50,597 nt of DNA, taken from positions 1 through 50,597 of IMG/VR virus record IMGVR_UViG_3300022935_000028. One strand, written 5' to 3'. Positions 24,501 to 31,792 of this stretch are shown in pieces. The DNA is from a virus. The translations under genes and the position numbers were made by a program. The notes beneath the pieces are model-generated. The model searched no databases and was not told where the DNA came from. It saw only the letters and a list, made by a program, of their open reading frames with translations. Numbering within the stretch: position 1 is the first letter of the stretch; each line of letters begins with the position of its first letter.

Positions 24501-25039
24501 ACATATCCTACATCTCTTTCACACTTTGCTTGACTTGTATTTGTATAGTTATAAAAAGTATCTGATACTGAGTTTGCTGTTGCACTTACAAATGTGTGTA
24601 CACTTGTGTCAGAACTAATACCAATGTTAACAGTAATAGTAGTTGATGTAGTATTTAAAATTTGTATAGCTTTATTATAATACGGATCGGTACCCGTATC
24701 ATTAGGTACACCGCTTGCTCTTGGATATGCGTGTGTAGTTGCGTTACCGTCTAGCTCACAAGTAAACACTAGTCCTTCTTCAGCAATAGTGATTGCATCA
24801 CCAACATTAAACGTATGAGAACCAATTGTAAGTACTAGCACTCCGGTTGTAGGAGTATATGTTGCGTTTGTAGGAGTATATTGAGCAGCGTTACTTATTC
24901 TGCTAGTAATGTATGCATTAGCTTCTTTTTGTATAAATGTTTTGTTACTTTCTAATAGACTATATGCATCAGGAAATCGATTTGATAGTGTTCCTAAGCC
25001 TGGTTTAAATACATAATTTTTTATTTGTGTTTTTGCCAT
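18515..25039 (-). CDS. giant repeat-rich virion protein, tail-fibre or baseplate type
   Basis: 2174 residues starting MAKTQIKNYVFKPGLG, an opening I associate with large structural proteins of marine T4-like phages. Visible parts: two copies of a beta module at about residues 52-160 and 240-365 (each with LTIG.H...GD.I.IA..GL.FTC and DGNAT.H.YPR.SGVPN), an intervening helical CERDVGYVIDAYLEDLRYGG segment shared with the 1694-residue protein, and five repeats of about 75-90 residues (genomic 21340-22690) with the signature GxGYxxGDxIxIxG...LGG.SP.HD. The C-terminal 900 residues are beta-rich and unlike anything I can name. No enzyme motif is visible. It is at the end of the minus-strand fibre block and has no obvious promoter of its own, following 25043-25930 by four bases. 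Confidence 0.85.
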   Translation of the reverse strand: MAKTQIKNYVFKPGLGTLSNRFPDAYSLLESNKTFIQKEANAYITSRISNAAQYTPTNATYTPTTGVLVLTIGSHTFNVGDAITIAEEGLVFTCELDGNATTHAYPRASGVPNDTGTDPYYNKAIQILNTTSTTITVNIGISSDTSVHTFVSATANSVSDTFYNYTNTSQAKCERDVGYVIDAYLEDLRYGGNQSIRNVIKYYWDQTVAQVDGDRGPEIAAHNFIQRLITDYIFTNSAFSALNTEVSQTIDATKTVTALSYTPSGANYNPSTGEMVLTIGAHSISTGDEIQIAPAGLTFTCGLDGNATLHPYPRRSGVPNEYGKDKFYYAPVAVTSTTSTTITVNVGVSSDTSTHTFVSATTNAITAGAPAKIKTLAFNTVDVISNGLTAQPVLVPIGLGYVKIQGRYNADELLLISNATRSEVMYNFTNVATGAKVLINDSTTDSDFGTYLQTTDAVTTIELNYDTSTHSADDEIQIFVERIENGKSVVTTRPYDFGTDAIERNRVANPLSMLDADFEYGLQPTKWAAIGTLRGYPSIYELPGTDTPVVTVTTDASSGTGGVGQSLITVTTNGAHGFGVGTPITIKALEDSVVGAARAEGSFVIVNIVSPTQFQYFAKSKVGTTNGDVLSTTYTQLRQAGFYTGASIGNPDIQVVSNGSAGSMVTQLAVLQGSTIIPFDDQAPSIGAPLVAANGAIPLGSQVTGVVDQSAGGGLYLTALTEGDVQAGTSQVDVQNVTGIVEDLAFDRGDGYAIYVQSIAGNTITFNSPFTEPVIGNRTQYTNLTGNNGDSIGENARFDISFASDSSFTYVLDAIANDGGEGYEIGDRIIIPGTSLGGTSPEHDALIIVTDVLDSANSIASADIFGTHINTDQYITGLTATYSGGTGEGASFNISFENNNFTSTTVAIAGTGYVVGDLLKVDGSILSDLASPVQALYISVDAVDVNGGITSISTAGTAPNSFREYFGVTYTTTSVSGASAIINITSSGTTYSAEFVNAGVNYLATENFTIAGTDLGGLSPTHDCTIVIDNVDGNGSITNFTVSGTPFNGETVEQAAIHIIGTGATFNVSQNAAVYVGDLQTPGSGYNVGQELVIAGTVFGGESPANDVTITVTSIDSLVTGNITGISTSGTGYEPIGIYIDVLGVNDPNTGSNAEFSILRDNAQYSNLLITNNGTGYEIGNRIVIPGSQLGGITPLNDLIIRVQNVNPSGGITSTQLSYEEAAYGNYFDLISTITMSEASTAAMPAATAITYGALATLQVQFPNAHGLVPGNTFITSITSDDGVNNHNLAAGSHIVTNIPAIDTLEFQARAEGTIDTGTLNSLPIEGSVYPRPDSFFIHRPYDGGVQLGTGGPQHGAQAIRQSKKYIRYQSGKGIMYTTGALFAPSYDLRSLTAEDVEVGSLITVVTDDNDHGVQQGGIIRILGVETPGYNSGNETAVPPRFDYEVAEIVDERTFKIRAQRRLGSTNAVLGFGAQMSVVSWHGATVRSGIFDDQNGIFWEYDGTNVSVNQRTGTRQLAGTIAMQVDDNLVTGTNTRFRDQLNAGDRIIIKGMTHVVTHVNSQTELTVTPDWRGVVNITGTKANLVVDKKVKQRDFNLDRLDGTGPSGYDIDIAKMQMIGIQYSWYGAGFIDFMLRGSDGNFVFCHRMRNSNVNTEAFMRSGNLPVRYEVTNEGPNGKLAADMSSDQNFIPLVDSSFFPESGTVYIDNEIIDFTGKDDTSNRLTGCIRGATFENFQAGATRQYVAGAAATHLARTGVILISQTITPLISHWGSAFLTDGGFDEDRGYIFSYAETGIEVSTTKQTAFLIRLSPSVSNALVGDLGERELLNRAQLLLQSLEVTSDYTALGGIVVEGVLNPNNYPENPADVNWSGLSGLAQGGQPSFAQIASGGGINWGTANVVTDSNSVVAGAISGTFNLQQRIGNNNQDTLEDGNDRFYITTNDVLNNDINVGDTITGVSTGSFPGGTTIQSISYYNEYGLSSYGNFEYFARITVSNDYNGPGGNDVSGTQTVTMTKARTGSTYGKTNNLPYTQTSWQAAEAAGVGLNTEVDSSDTSWPAGTRISQINEITYGGTTFYEVFYNATSTQSISSGSNTVFNLSTAQYAEPGETVFSFIAAPGERATVDFSELKELTNTPLGGRGTYPNGPDVLAINVYKVSGSPIDANLILRWGEAQA
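21340..22690 (-). repeat. five protein-coding GSGY/LGG repeats within the giant gene
   Basis: The encoded units run roughly 22680-22440, 22410-22200, 22140-21920, 21860-21640 and 21600-21380. Each has a G-rich turn followed by GD or GN, a hydrophobic strand, an LGG-x-x-P-x-(H/N)D element (less clear in unit 2) and a strand pair ending near a Gly-Ile/Ser. Related single units occur in the 296-residue protein at 30113 and in the 1694-residue protein, so this is a movable fibre module in this phage. Confidence 0.75.
23930..24890 (-). repeat. duplicated beta module near the N-terminus of the giant protein
   Basis: The segments 24544-24883 and about 23944-24304 encode two closely similar modules of about 115 residues. 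Shared landmarks are TPxxxxYxPxTGxxVLTIG, the FTCxLDGNATxHxYPR run and the end SSDTSxHTFVSAT. DNA between them encodes the helical CERDVG segment. The similarity looks like an internal duplication. Confidence 0.8.
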
Positions 25040-25042
25040 TAT

Positions 25043-25930
25043 TTACAATCCAAATGCTATAGATAGTGCTAACGCAGTACTATCTGTATATTGTTTATTC
25101 GACACATCGGTATCCTGTGTTGGTAACGTATTAACTTGCGCAGTAGAAAATTCTGCGGTAGCAGGAGTAATATTACCAATTACTGTATTATTTATAGTAC
25201 TGTTGATTATTGTTGATGATAAACCCGAATCACTTATAGTTGTAATTTTACTTCCGTCAATCTTTAACTGTATTTCGTTAACAGCTTCTAATTCTAAATT
25301 ATTTCCTGAAAATAGATTTGATATGCCTGTGCCACCAACATTAAGAGTTCCGCCAACAAATATGTCTTTTTCTACACCTATGCCGCCTGCAACAGTTAAA
25401 GCACCTGTAGTTGGTGATATTGATTCGATAGTATCATTTATAGTTACAGAGGAAAATTGTCCTACTGGATCAATTATATTAATTTGTCCAAATACATTTC
25501 CTGCTGTATCGCCATAATATAAAATATCTGGAGCAGTTAGAGAAACAGAAAATCTAAGGGTGCCGTCATCTTTACCTTGCGCATCTACTCCTGACGAACC
25601 ATCTGAGTGTGTTATACCGTTATTATAAGTATCTGCGCCCTGTACATTGTTTGTGTAAATATAAAATCTTAGTGTAGGAACTTGTAAGTCAAACACATAT
25701 GTTCTCTGTCTTGCAAGAGTTAAAGTTGGATTAGCACCGGATCCAGCTTGTGCAATGTTGTAAGCATTTTGTGATTCTATTACTACAAAGTCAAATGTAT
25801 TTGCAACTTCATCATCGGGAGTAGTTGCAGTAATGATAGAATTAGCAACAATGTTTCCTTGATCGTCAACTGAGAACCCAGGACCTTTGAAACCAAATTT
25901 TGATACAAATGGTGCATTTGCTACTGCCAT
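25043..25930 (-). CDS. virion protein with fibre-like repeats
   Basis: 295 residues, MAVANAPFVSKFGFKGPGF. The N-terminal two-thirds is beta-rich (TYVFDLQVPTLRFYIYTNN, with a conserved NNGITHSDG turn). The C-terminal third has short TTGALTVAGGIGVEKDIFVGG-type units and then TPATAEFSTAQVNTLPTQDTD plus a YTDSTALALSI helix. This layout is common in phage tail-fibre shaft and tip proteins, where short repeats form a triple-beta helix. It lies four bases before the giant gene and shares its transcript. Start: AGGAG seven bases before ATG and GATAAATA 18 bases upstream. Exact place in the virion is unknown. Confidence 0.85.
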   Translation of the reverse strand: MAVANAPFVSKFGFKGPGFSVDDQGNIVANSIITATTPDDEVANTFDFVVIESQNAYNIAQAGSGANPTLTLARQRTYVFDLQVPTLRFYIYTNNVQGADTYNNGITHSDGSSGVDAQGKDDGTLRFSVSLTAPDILYYGDTAGNVFGQINIIDPVGQFSSVTINDTIESISPTTGALTVAGGIGVEKDIFVGGTLNVGGTGISNLFSGNNLELEAVNEIQLKIDGSKITTISDSGLSSTIINSTINNTVIGNITPATAEFSTAQVNTLPTQDTDVSNKQYTDSTALALSIAFGL

Positions 25931-25948
25931 AATTCTACTCCTATATGT

Positions 25949-25956
25949 TATTTATC
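25949..25956 (-). promoter_or_regulatory. T4-type late promoter octamer GATAAATA
   Basis: GATAAATA on the minus strand, 18 bases before the ATG at 25930, with AGGAG between. It probably drives both the 295-residue and the 2174-residue genes. Confidence 0.65.
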
Positions 25957-26374
25957 AGACTACAGGAGGGTTAAGTGTATGAAAGTATTGTCCGGTATAT
26001 ATAACCTTTGCACCAGTGAAGTTTTGTTGGGCTTCTGCATTTATTATAGGTGTAACACTCAAGTCTACATAACTATCATTTACTGTTACACTTATATCTA
26101 TAATGTCAGTTAACGTACTATTTCTCGAGAACACTACAACACTGGCACGATCTTTTGTAGCAGTTACAAGAGCTTTTATAATTTCTTTATTAGACATATC
26201 ATAATCAGCACTTATAGTATATTCTACTGTTGAAAAATCGCCTATATGCCATCTATCTAATAGAGTAGTACCTATTACTTGTTTCCAAGGACCGCTATGA
26301 CTTACGCCAGAATTATTTTTAAACAATATTGTATTTTTTAATCCCTGAGTCAAGTAATTTTTTAAATTTTGCAT
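25955..26374 (-). CDS. small conserved virion-type protein, unknown function
   Basis: 139 residues. MQNLKNYLTQGLKNTILFKNN, then a region of alternating strands (STVEYTISADYDMSNKEIIKALVTATKDRASVVVF) and a final YTGQYFHTLNPPVV. There is one helix-turn-like stretch but no known motif, signal or membrane segment. The strand content and its position at the head of the fibre-protein transcript suggest a small baseplate or fibre-associated protein. AGGGG lies about eight bases before ATG and a late octamer 21 bases upstream. The upstream neighbour is the carbamoyltransferase, so this gene marks the border between sugar and fibre genes. Confidence 0.8.
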   Translation of the reverse strand: MQNLKNYLTQGLKNTILFKNNSGVSHSGPWKQVIGTTLLDRWHIGDFSTVEYTISADYDMSNKEIIKALVTATKDRASVVVFSRNSTLTDIIDISVTVNDSYVDLSVTPIINAEAQQNFTGAKVIYTGQYFHTLNPPVV

Positions 26375-26395
26375 TTTATACCCCTGCTAATAAAA

Positions 26396-26403
26396 TATTT
26401 ATC
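26396..26403 (-). promoter_or_regulatory. T4-type late promoter octamer GATAAATA
   Basis: GATAAATA on the minus strand, overlapping the carbamoyltransferase stop and 21 bases before the ATG at 26374. AGGGG lies between. Confidence 0.65.
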
Positions 26404-28195
26404 AGTTTTTTAAGGTAATTAATTTTCCATATTCTGGCAAGTACAAATATTCAATTTCACTGTTGGCAAGAGTTCTTACAGCATCGTCTAGTGTTTCTAC
26501 TAATGGTTCACCACCTAAATTAAAACTTGTATTAAAAATTATAGGACATCCTGTCTTGTCTTTGAATGCTTTAATAATATCATAATAATGTGGATTTTGT
26601 TCTCTACTAACAGTTTGTATGCGACAAGTTCCATCTACGTGAATAATAGCAGGAATTTTCTCTTCGACACCCGGATGACAGTTTACAGCATACATCATTG
26701 TAGGAGAACTTTCCATACCGCGCAAATCAAACCATTCGTGTGCATCCTCTTCTAATATTGAACCTGCAAATGGACGGAAGTATTCTCTATGTTTAACATT
26801 ATTAACGTGATCTTTTCCATTAGGATCGGTAGGATCATAAAGAATACTTCTGTTACCTAATGCACGAGGTCCGTTTTCAGATCTGCCTTGAAACAGTGTT
26901 ACAATATTTCTGCCGGTAATTAACTCAACAATATCTTGATGTGTTGCATCTTGTATTTGTGCATTATATTTTTCAGCTGTTTCATTAATTTCAGAATTAT
27001 CAAAAATATATTCTGGTCCTAAATAAACATCATTTTGTCTGGTACGTATATTGGAATCGTTTGTAATACTATGATACCAAAACAGGGCGGCGCCCATAGC
27101 TGTTCCTGCATCATTAGAAACAGGTTCAACGTATAAATTAATACCTTCGTCTTCAAGTTCTTTTAGGTAAAAATAATTAGCAACACAGTTTAAACCGTAT
27201 CCGCCTGATATAACTACATTTTTATTTCCTGTTTTATTAACTGCATATCTAATCAAGTCAGCTACAGCTTGTTGGGTTTCGGTCTGTACTGCATATGCTA
27301 AGTCTCTTCTATTTTCTAAAAGTGTTACATCGTCATTATTGTGGTCATTTAAAAAATTATAAGAACAATAGTTTACAATAGCACCATTTGGATATCTTGG
27401 TATAATCATATTTCTATTGGTAGTTGGCAATGGAAAATCATTATCTTCAAATAATTTGGCAAATTTATCATTTGGTTTGCCATACGGAAATAGTCCCATC
27501 GTTTTACCTGCTTCAATAGAACTCCAACCGCAGTATTCTGTTACTGCTTCGTATGCTTTTACTATACCTGCTCTATCGTGTATTAAAACATCATATACTG
27601 CATCTTGTTCCCAATCTGCTGCATCGAAATCTTTCATAAACATATTTTGTATTATGCTTCTTGCACCTAGTGTTTTGTGTATAGTTTTTATGTTTGCTGG
27701 ATAATTACATTCGAAAATACTTTCAGTTTCCCATACAGTCATTTGTTCTTCAGGTGTTGCTGTAGGAAGAAATGTTCCTGCACCATCTACAATTACTGCT
27801 GTTGCATTTTCAAAACCTGAACGATAAAATGCCATTGCGGCGTGCATTTTATGATGAAGCATAGCAACATCAACAACTTGTGATCTTCCATCGGATTGCA
27901 TTCTAGAATTTATTAATCCAAGTTTTCTTGCTAATCCTGTATAAACATCTTCGCCAGTATAATCAAGCTTGCCTGCTGTGCCTTCTAGCCCTGTAGTATG
28001 TGCAATTACTAGATAATCTAATTTATCTGTATACTCTTTAATCTTTAACATCGATGCAAGAGGTCCTCCATCATACTTTTGACGGGTTAATCTTTCTTCT
28101 TCTATACTAAAGATTATTTCGCCATCTTTCATTAAGCACACACCTGCATTGTGTCCTCTAGCTATTCCAGCAATCCATAATGGCTTTTTGCTCAT
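26402..28195 (-). CDS. O-carbamoyltransferase, NodU/CmcH/TobZ family
   Basis: 597 residues, full length for the family. It should transfer a carbamoyl group from carbamoyl phosphate through an adenylate to a sugar or antibiotic hydroxyl. The N-terminal Kae1-like domain shows HNAGVCLM near the start, the metal ligands HHKMH (H114, H115, H118), VDGAG (D137), KTMGLFPYG and SGGYGLNC (330-337). The C-terminal domain shows QGRSENGPRALGNRS (436-450), REYFRPF (470-476) and NTSFNLGGEP (555-564). All key elements are present, so it is probably active. It is three bases from the SGNH-type gene, within the sugar cassette, with AGGATTT before ATG. I infer that its acceptor is the sugar added by the neighbouring GT9-like protein. 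Confidence 0.95.
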   Translation of the reverse strand: MSKKPLWIAGIARGHNAGVCLMKDGEIIFSIEEERLTRQKYDGGPLASMLKIKEYTDKLDYLVIAHTTGLEGTAGKLDYTGEDVYTGLARKLGLINSRMQSDGRSQVVDVAMLHHKMHAAMAFYRSGFENATAVIVDGAGTFLPTATPEEQMTVWETESIFECNYPANIKTIHKTLGARSIIQNMFMKDFDAADWEQDAVYDVLIHDRAGIVKAYEAVTEYCGWSSIEAGKTMGLFPYGKPNDKFAKLFEDNDFPLPTTNRNMIIPRYPNGAIVNYCSYNFLNDHNNDDVTLLENRRDLAYAVQTETQQAVADLIRYAVNKTGNKNVVISGGYGLNCVANYFYLKELEDEGINLYVEPVSNDAGTAMGAALFWYHSITNDSNIRTRQNDVYLGPEYIFDNSEINETAEKYNAQIQDATHQDIVELITGRNIVTLFQGRSENGPRALGNRSILYDPTDPNGKDHVNNVKHREYFRPFAGSILEEDAHEWFDLRGMESSPTMMYAVNCHPGVEEKIPAIIHVDGTCRIQTVSREQNPHYYDIIKAFKDKTGCPIIFNTSFNLGGEPLVETLDDAVRTLANSEIEYLYLPEYGKLITLKN

Positions 28196-28197
28196 AA

Positions 28198-29058
28198 TTA
28201 AAATCCTCTATAAAAACTTTGAAAGTTTGGAAGCATTCTATAACACGCTTCTCCAAACGTTTCTATTTCTGTTGTCTGTGTTCGTAACTCGTTTGTAATA
28301 TCTATCCATTTTTTTGCAGTTGGATGCAAAATCTGACTTATTCCTAATTTATCTTTAAGTATGTCATTCATCCAAGATAAATGTAAAAACACACTAGGGT
28401 GAGGGTCTAACCAAGGTTTTTCATCAACTTTACTATCATACCAATGATACATATCATCCTTGTTATTCCAGGTATATAGACCTATAGGTTGTGTCCATTT
28501 TTCTGTATTAAGATATTGTTTATAACAATCAAAATCAGAATATTTTTCAAATAAATTTACTTTATTTCTTTTTTCATTATATCCTGCTGCTTCTAAAAAG
28601 TCACTTCCTAAGTTTTCTATATTACCTATAGTTGTCATTGCATAATTACAGCCTATCTTATCTAATATTTCGGTTGCTGTTGCAATTGCATTTAGCATAT
28701 GCATTGTATAAGATTTTTCATCAAAGAATTCCATTACCCATTTTTTATCATACTTTTCTGTATTAATGTAATTAAAAATACTTCCTTTAGTTTTCCAACC
28801 TGTTGCATCATCACGAGGAGGATATCTAAATGTATGGTAATCATTACGGATATGACTAGTCCATTGTATAATTACAATGTCATCTTTTGTAAAATGATTT
28901 TTAGCGTGACATTCGATTAATCGTTCTACAATTGCTCTGTTGCCTAATCCAGCCCAGCCCCAGTTTTCATAGATTTCAAATTCTAAGCCTAAAAAATCTG
29001 CCCACGTCGGCCAAGAATATTTTGTAAAAGAACATCCAAATGTAAACAGTCTTGTCAT
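28198..29058 (-). CDS. SGNH/GDSL-type hydrolase or acyltransferase-like protein
   Basis: 286 residues. The N-terminal FTFGCSFT (residues 5-12) is a block I motif with S10 as likely nucleophile; the C-terminal LDPHPSVFLHLSW supplies the Asp/His pair of block V. Between them lies WGWAGLGNRAIVERLI with the block II Gly and Asn, and IVIIQWTSHIRND in place of block III. Such proteins remove or add O-acyl groups on sugars, and phages often encode GCS(F/Y)T variants. It is packed between the GT9-like gene and the carbamoyltransferase with one- and two-base gaps, so it probably acts on the same glycan. The start ATG follows the GT9 gene's stop by one base. The substrate is unknown. Confidence 0.82.
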   Translation of the reverse strand: MTRLFTFGCSFTKYSWPTWADFLGLEFEIYENWGWAGLGNRAIVERLIECHAKNHFTKDDIVIIQWTSHIRNDYHTFRYPPRDDATGWKTKGSIFNYINTEKYDKKWVMEFFDEKSYTMHMLNAIATATEILDKIGCNYAMTTIGNIENLGSDFLEAAGYNEKRNKVNLFEKYSDFDCYKQYLNTEKWTQPIGLYTWNNKDDMYHWYDSKVDEKPWLDPHPSVFLHLSWMNDILKDKLGISQILHPTAKKWIDITNELRTQTTEIETFGEACYRMLPNFQSFYRGF

Positions 29059-29059
29059 T

Positions 29060-30013
29060 TTATTTTTTCTTTTTAAGACTTTTAGATACCTCTTCGATTA
29101 TTACTTCTTCTATTTTATCGTTCATATGCATAATACCTTCATTTCGTCTGTCGGTAAATTCATCTATAGTAATTCTAATAGGACTATACCTTTTTACTCC
29201 CTCACCCATATCTAGAGTTTTAAATGTATCACTATCAGGATATGAAACATTTTCAACAAACGTACTGCCTAATACTACTGTAGAAGGCACATCAAAACTA
29301 TACGATATGTGTTGTCCTACACTATCACACCCTAAGAAGTGATCACATAAATTTATAATTGCAGACCATTCACGCAATCCAATTCCTTGTGGAATTGCAA
29401 CAGGATCGGTAATACCGTGTTTTTGAAATTCTATTGCAATTTCTCCCATAAAAATCACAGCGTATTTTTTTGATAATTTTTTTACAATATTAACTACACT
29501 TTCAGGTTCAAAGCTTCTTCCTCCAAAATCTGTAATCATACCTTTTTCTTCTATTGTACCTCGTCCAAAAGGTTGAAATACTATCACTTGATCTTTTTTT
29601 GTTTTTTCTTTAACGTCGTTGATTACATTTTTTGCAACCATAAGTTCTTGTTTGCTAAGACGTATTAATGGTTTTTGTAAATCTCTTACACCTTTGTTGT
29701 TTATTTCAATATCATATGCTTGAGATAAACTACATTTTTGGTTGTAATATTCCCACACTCTATATGGTTCAGGACTATGTAGAGTCATATGCTTTAGTTT
29801 ATCTTCAAACAAATTTTTATGCCAGACATCATATGCCTTTTCGTGCAAGAACGGATGGCCTTTATAAAAATCAGTTCCGCCCTCACAAACAATAATAAAA
29901 TTGTCGTCAGGATTTTCTTCTTTATATTTTTCTAGTGCAGGTATTGAACAAATAACTCTGCCGGCGCCTCCATTAATAAAAAAGGCGGAATCTCGTTTGT
30001 TTTCGTTAGACAT
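29060..30013 (-). CDS. GT9 / heptosyltransferase-like glycosyltransferase
   Basis: 317 residues, GT-B style. The N-terminal domain opens FFINGGAGRVICSIPALEKYKEENPD, comparable to the GxGD-hinged start of ADP-heptose:LPS heptosyltransferases, though here GGAGR replaces the usual acidic residue. The C-terminal domain opens with QPFGRGTIEEKGMI, passes VIFMGE and ends with LGCDSVGQHISYSFDVPSTVVLGSTF, where D230, S231 and H235 fit the GT9 nucleotide-sugar site (usual form DSGPMH). The call is based on this pattern, so GT9-like is safe while heptose as donor is inferred from the ADP-heptose operon elsewhere in the window. It has an exact TATAAATA upstream and heads a three-gene cassette. Confidence 0.82.
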   Translation of the reverse strand: MSNENKRDSAFFINGGAGRVICSIPALEKYKEENPDDNFIIVCEGGTDFYKGHPFLHEKAYDVWHKNLFEDKLKHMTLHSPEPYRVWEYYNQKCSLSQAYDIEINNKGVRDLQKPLIRLSKQELMVAKNVINDVKEKTKKDQVIVFQPFGRGTIEEKGMITDFGGRSFEPESVVNIVKKLSKKYAVIFMGEIAIEFQKHGITDPVAIPQGIGLREWSAIINLCDHFLGCDSVGQHISYSFDVPSTVVLGSTFVENVSYPDSDTFKTLDMGEGVKRYSPIRITIDEFTDRRNEGIMHMNDKIEEVIIEEVSKSLKKKK

Positions 30014-30049
30014 TTTATATCCTATAATTAAATGGGTATTTTACTAAGA

Positions 30050-30057
30050 TATTTATA
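30050..30057 (-). promoter_or_regulatory. exact T4 late promoter TATAAATA for the sugar-decoration cassette
   Basis: TATAAATA on the minus strand, perfect match to the T4 late consensus, 36 bases before the ATG at 30013. AGGAT lies between. It implies that the glycosyltransferase, SGNH and carbamoyltransferase genes are expressed late, with virion genes. Confidence 0.8.
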
Positions 30058-30079
30058 GGATATATTTTTTAGGCAAGAC

Positions 30080-30107
30080 CAAAGTGAAAGTAAAAACTTT
30101 CACTTTG
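30080..30107 (-). terminator. hairpin after the 296-residue gene, probable terminator
   Basis: An 11-bp perfect stem (CAAAGTGAAAG with CTTTCACTTTG) and a six-base loop, five bases after the stop at 30113. The T run on the minus side is interrupted, so termination may be partial. It separates the adhesin block from the sugar cassette. Confidence 0.65.
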
Positions 30108-30112
30108 ATATT

Positions 30113-31003
30113 TTATGATAATGGATTATCCATTCCTGTGATTTTCCAAGGATCGATAGTTTTTTCTTTTGATACTGAAATACTCAGTCCTGTGCCGTTT
30201 GCACTATTAGAAGACCAATAAACATCACTAAAAGTTACAGCAGGTTTATGATAGAATACTCTATTATTCTTTTTTGATGTTCCAGTAATTGCACCTGACT
30301 CATCTACTGAAGTTACCGTTAGTATAATATCACCTGCGGTAGTTCCCATTTTTATATCAGGATCACTAATACTAATTTTATCGCCTACAGCAAATCCTGA
30401 TCCTGCGTTGTCTAGTGTTATATCCCACGCGACACCATAGATTTTAGGAAAGTCGCGTAGCCAAGTTCTATAAGCTGTTATTTTTGCAGCTACAGGTGCC
30501 GGAAGATCTTCGCTATAAGTTCTGTCGCTATTACGTAAATCCGTATCTCTTTTTACTAATCTTTCATCCCAACTTATACCGTGCTCTAAATATGGAAAAG
30601 GTTTAACCCAACTTTGTGATGCAAAGTTATATTCTACATTTCTTTCTGAATAGGTATGGTTTGGCATTGGGGGATCAACCCGCACATAAGGATCTGATTG
30701 TGGAATATCTTCGGAAATAGTTTCAAGAACATCGGGATCGTAATCCTGCACTAAAGCACAAAGAAGTGTTTCTTCATTACAATCTACACGCACTGCTCTT
30801 TGATGATCAGTTTGATCATTAAAATTATCTATTTCTTCAACTGGTATAACGCCACCACTTAATTTATTAGTATCTAAATCTACTACTAATGCAATTTCAG
30901 CAGGACCTTCATATATCCTAGTTGCAGATTTAGCAAGATCATCTGTTGTATAGTATTGATCGTCTGGTAATTTGTATGTGTATTCTTTGCTTATATTTGT
31001 CAT
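30113..31003 (-). CDS. tail-fibre-assembly-type protein with an inserted fibre repeat
   Basis: 296 residues. Residues 1-190 and the last 13 align by eye with the 218-residue protein at 32568: both have (E/T)GP then a V.D.DT element, a Y.R....Y..A..SW..P line, (K)R...L..SD......PD/EDLP and Y R..LRD.P..YG, then a final (D/E)(P/A)WKI. This is the pattern of phage tail-assembly chaperone/fibre-assembly proteins. Unlike its relative, it has about 90 residues inserted between YG and DPWKI (191-283), containing a GSGFAVGDKISISDPDIK unit of the fibre-repeat type. It follows the Cys-rich gene at 31018 with a 14-base gap and GGAA before ATG, so the two are probably partners. A fold-helper or a structural role are both possible. 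Confidence 0.8.
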   Translation of the reverse strand: MTNISKEYTYKLPDDQYYTTDDLAKSATRIYEGPAEIALVVDLDTNKLSGGVIPVEEIDNFNDQTDHQRAVRVDCNEETLLCALVQDYDPDVLETISEDIPQSDPYVRVDPPMPNHTYSERNVEYNFASQSWVKPFPYLEHGISWDERLVKRDTDLRNSDRTYSEDLPAPVAAKITAYRTWLRDFPKIYGVAWDITLDNAGSGFAVGDKISISDPDIKMGTTAGDIILTVTSVDESGAITGTSKKNNRVFYHKPAVTFSDVYWSSNSANGTGLSISVSKEKTIDPWKITGMDNPLS

Positions 31004-31017
31004 TTTCTATTCCATTT

Positions 31018-31782
31018 TTAGTAATATACTACGTATACCATTCCGCCTGCACCCGGTGAACCACAGCAACAAGTGTTTCCTGCGGTTGCTACACCTTGGC
31101 CGCCACCACCTGGGAAGTGACCAAATCCTGCGCTGCCGCCTTGTCCGCAACAAGGATTCCAACTCATAAATGGATTTCCGCCTGTCATTGGTGCTGTTGC
31201 AGCAGTCATCCAAGCATCATCTCTACAATATTGTGTGCGTCTATGATGTCCCATAGTTCCTACCCAGCATTGGTCTACATTATCTGCTAAACCCCTGCAG
31301 CAGTAACACATAGAACAGCAGGTATAACAGTTGTTATCCATAAAGCAACACGCATACGGATAACTATAGTGACCGCCACAAACTTTAATAAGACAGGTTG
31401 TACCGCCGCCTTGACCTTGGTTACACACTGTTGAGCAGCAGCCGTGGCATCCACACGCACCGTTTGTCATTTGTGTTGAACATTGTGTGCTAGTAGCAGC
31501 ACAAATAATAATAGCATCGTTAGGACAAACATTTAATGCTTTGATAGCATAACCGCCATTTCCAGCACCTGGTCCTTGTATACAGCAACACCCGCCGGCT
31601 GCGCCGCCACCACCGGCCCATATTTCAAAAACAGCATAACTTACGCCTGCAGGAACAATCCAACAGCAACATTGACCGCCGTTTGAGTGCGATGTTACGT
31701 TTGTATTATATACAACAAACTCTCCCGGAACTATAGCTGTACCTTCTTCATAACCGTAAACATAATCTTTTAAACTTGCCAT
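31018..31782 (-). CDS. Cys- and Gly-rich adhesin-like protein 1
   Basis: 254 residues with about 31 cysteines (near 12%), many as CC or CCC runs. After a 35-residue lead comes the shared core NGGQCCCWIVPAGVSYAVF, then EIWAGGGGAAGGCCC, a form of the glycine-rich NGG...VPAGV...EVWGGGGG opening seen in phage tail adhesins. The middle is Cys-packed (ACGCHGCC, NNCYTCCSMCYCCRG), and the end is glycine loops (FGHFPGGGGQG, GSPGAGGMVYVVYY). I infer a fibre-tip or receptor-binding protein like the polyglycine adhesins of T-even phages. The cysteine content is unusual for a protein folded in a reducing cytoplasm and could mean metal binding or late disulphides. It is one of three paralogues here. Confidence 0.85.
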   Translation of the reverse strand: MASLKDYVYGYEEGTAIVPGEFVVYNTNVTSHSNGGQCCCWIVPAGVSYAVFEIWAGGGGAAGGCCCIQGPGAGNGGYAIKALNVCPNDAIIICAATSTQCSTQMTNGACGCHGCCSTVCNQGQGGGTTCLIKVCGGHYSYPYACCFMDNNCYTCCSMCYCCRGLADNVDQCWVGTMGHHRRTQYCRDDAWMTAATAPMTGGNPFMSWNPCCGQGGSAGFGHFPGGGGQGVATAGNTCCCGSPGAGGMVYVVYY

Positions 31783-31792
31783 ATCTTATCCT

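Noticed and set aside
31007-31290. Overlapping small frames on both strands inside the Cys-rich genes
   Set aside because: They are shadows of the high G/C glycine-cysteine codons. The minus-strand frame at 31018-31782 has the ribosome-binding site and paralogues.
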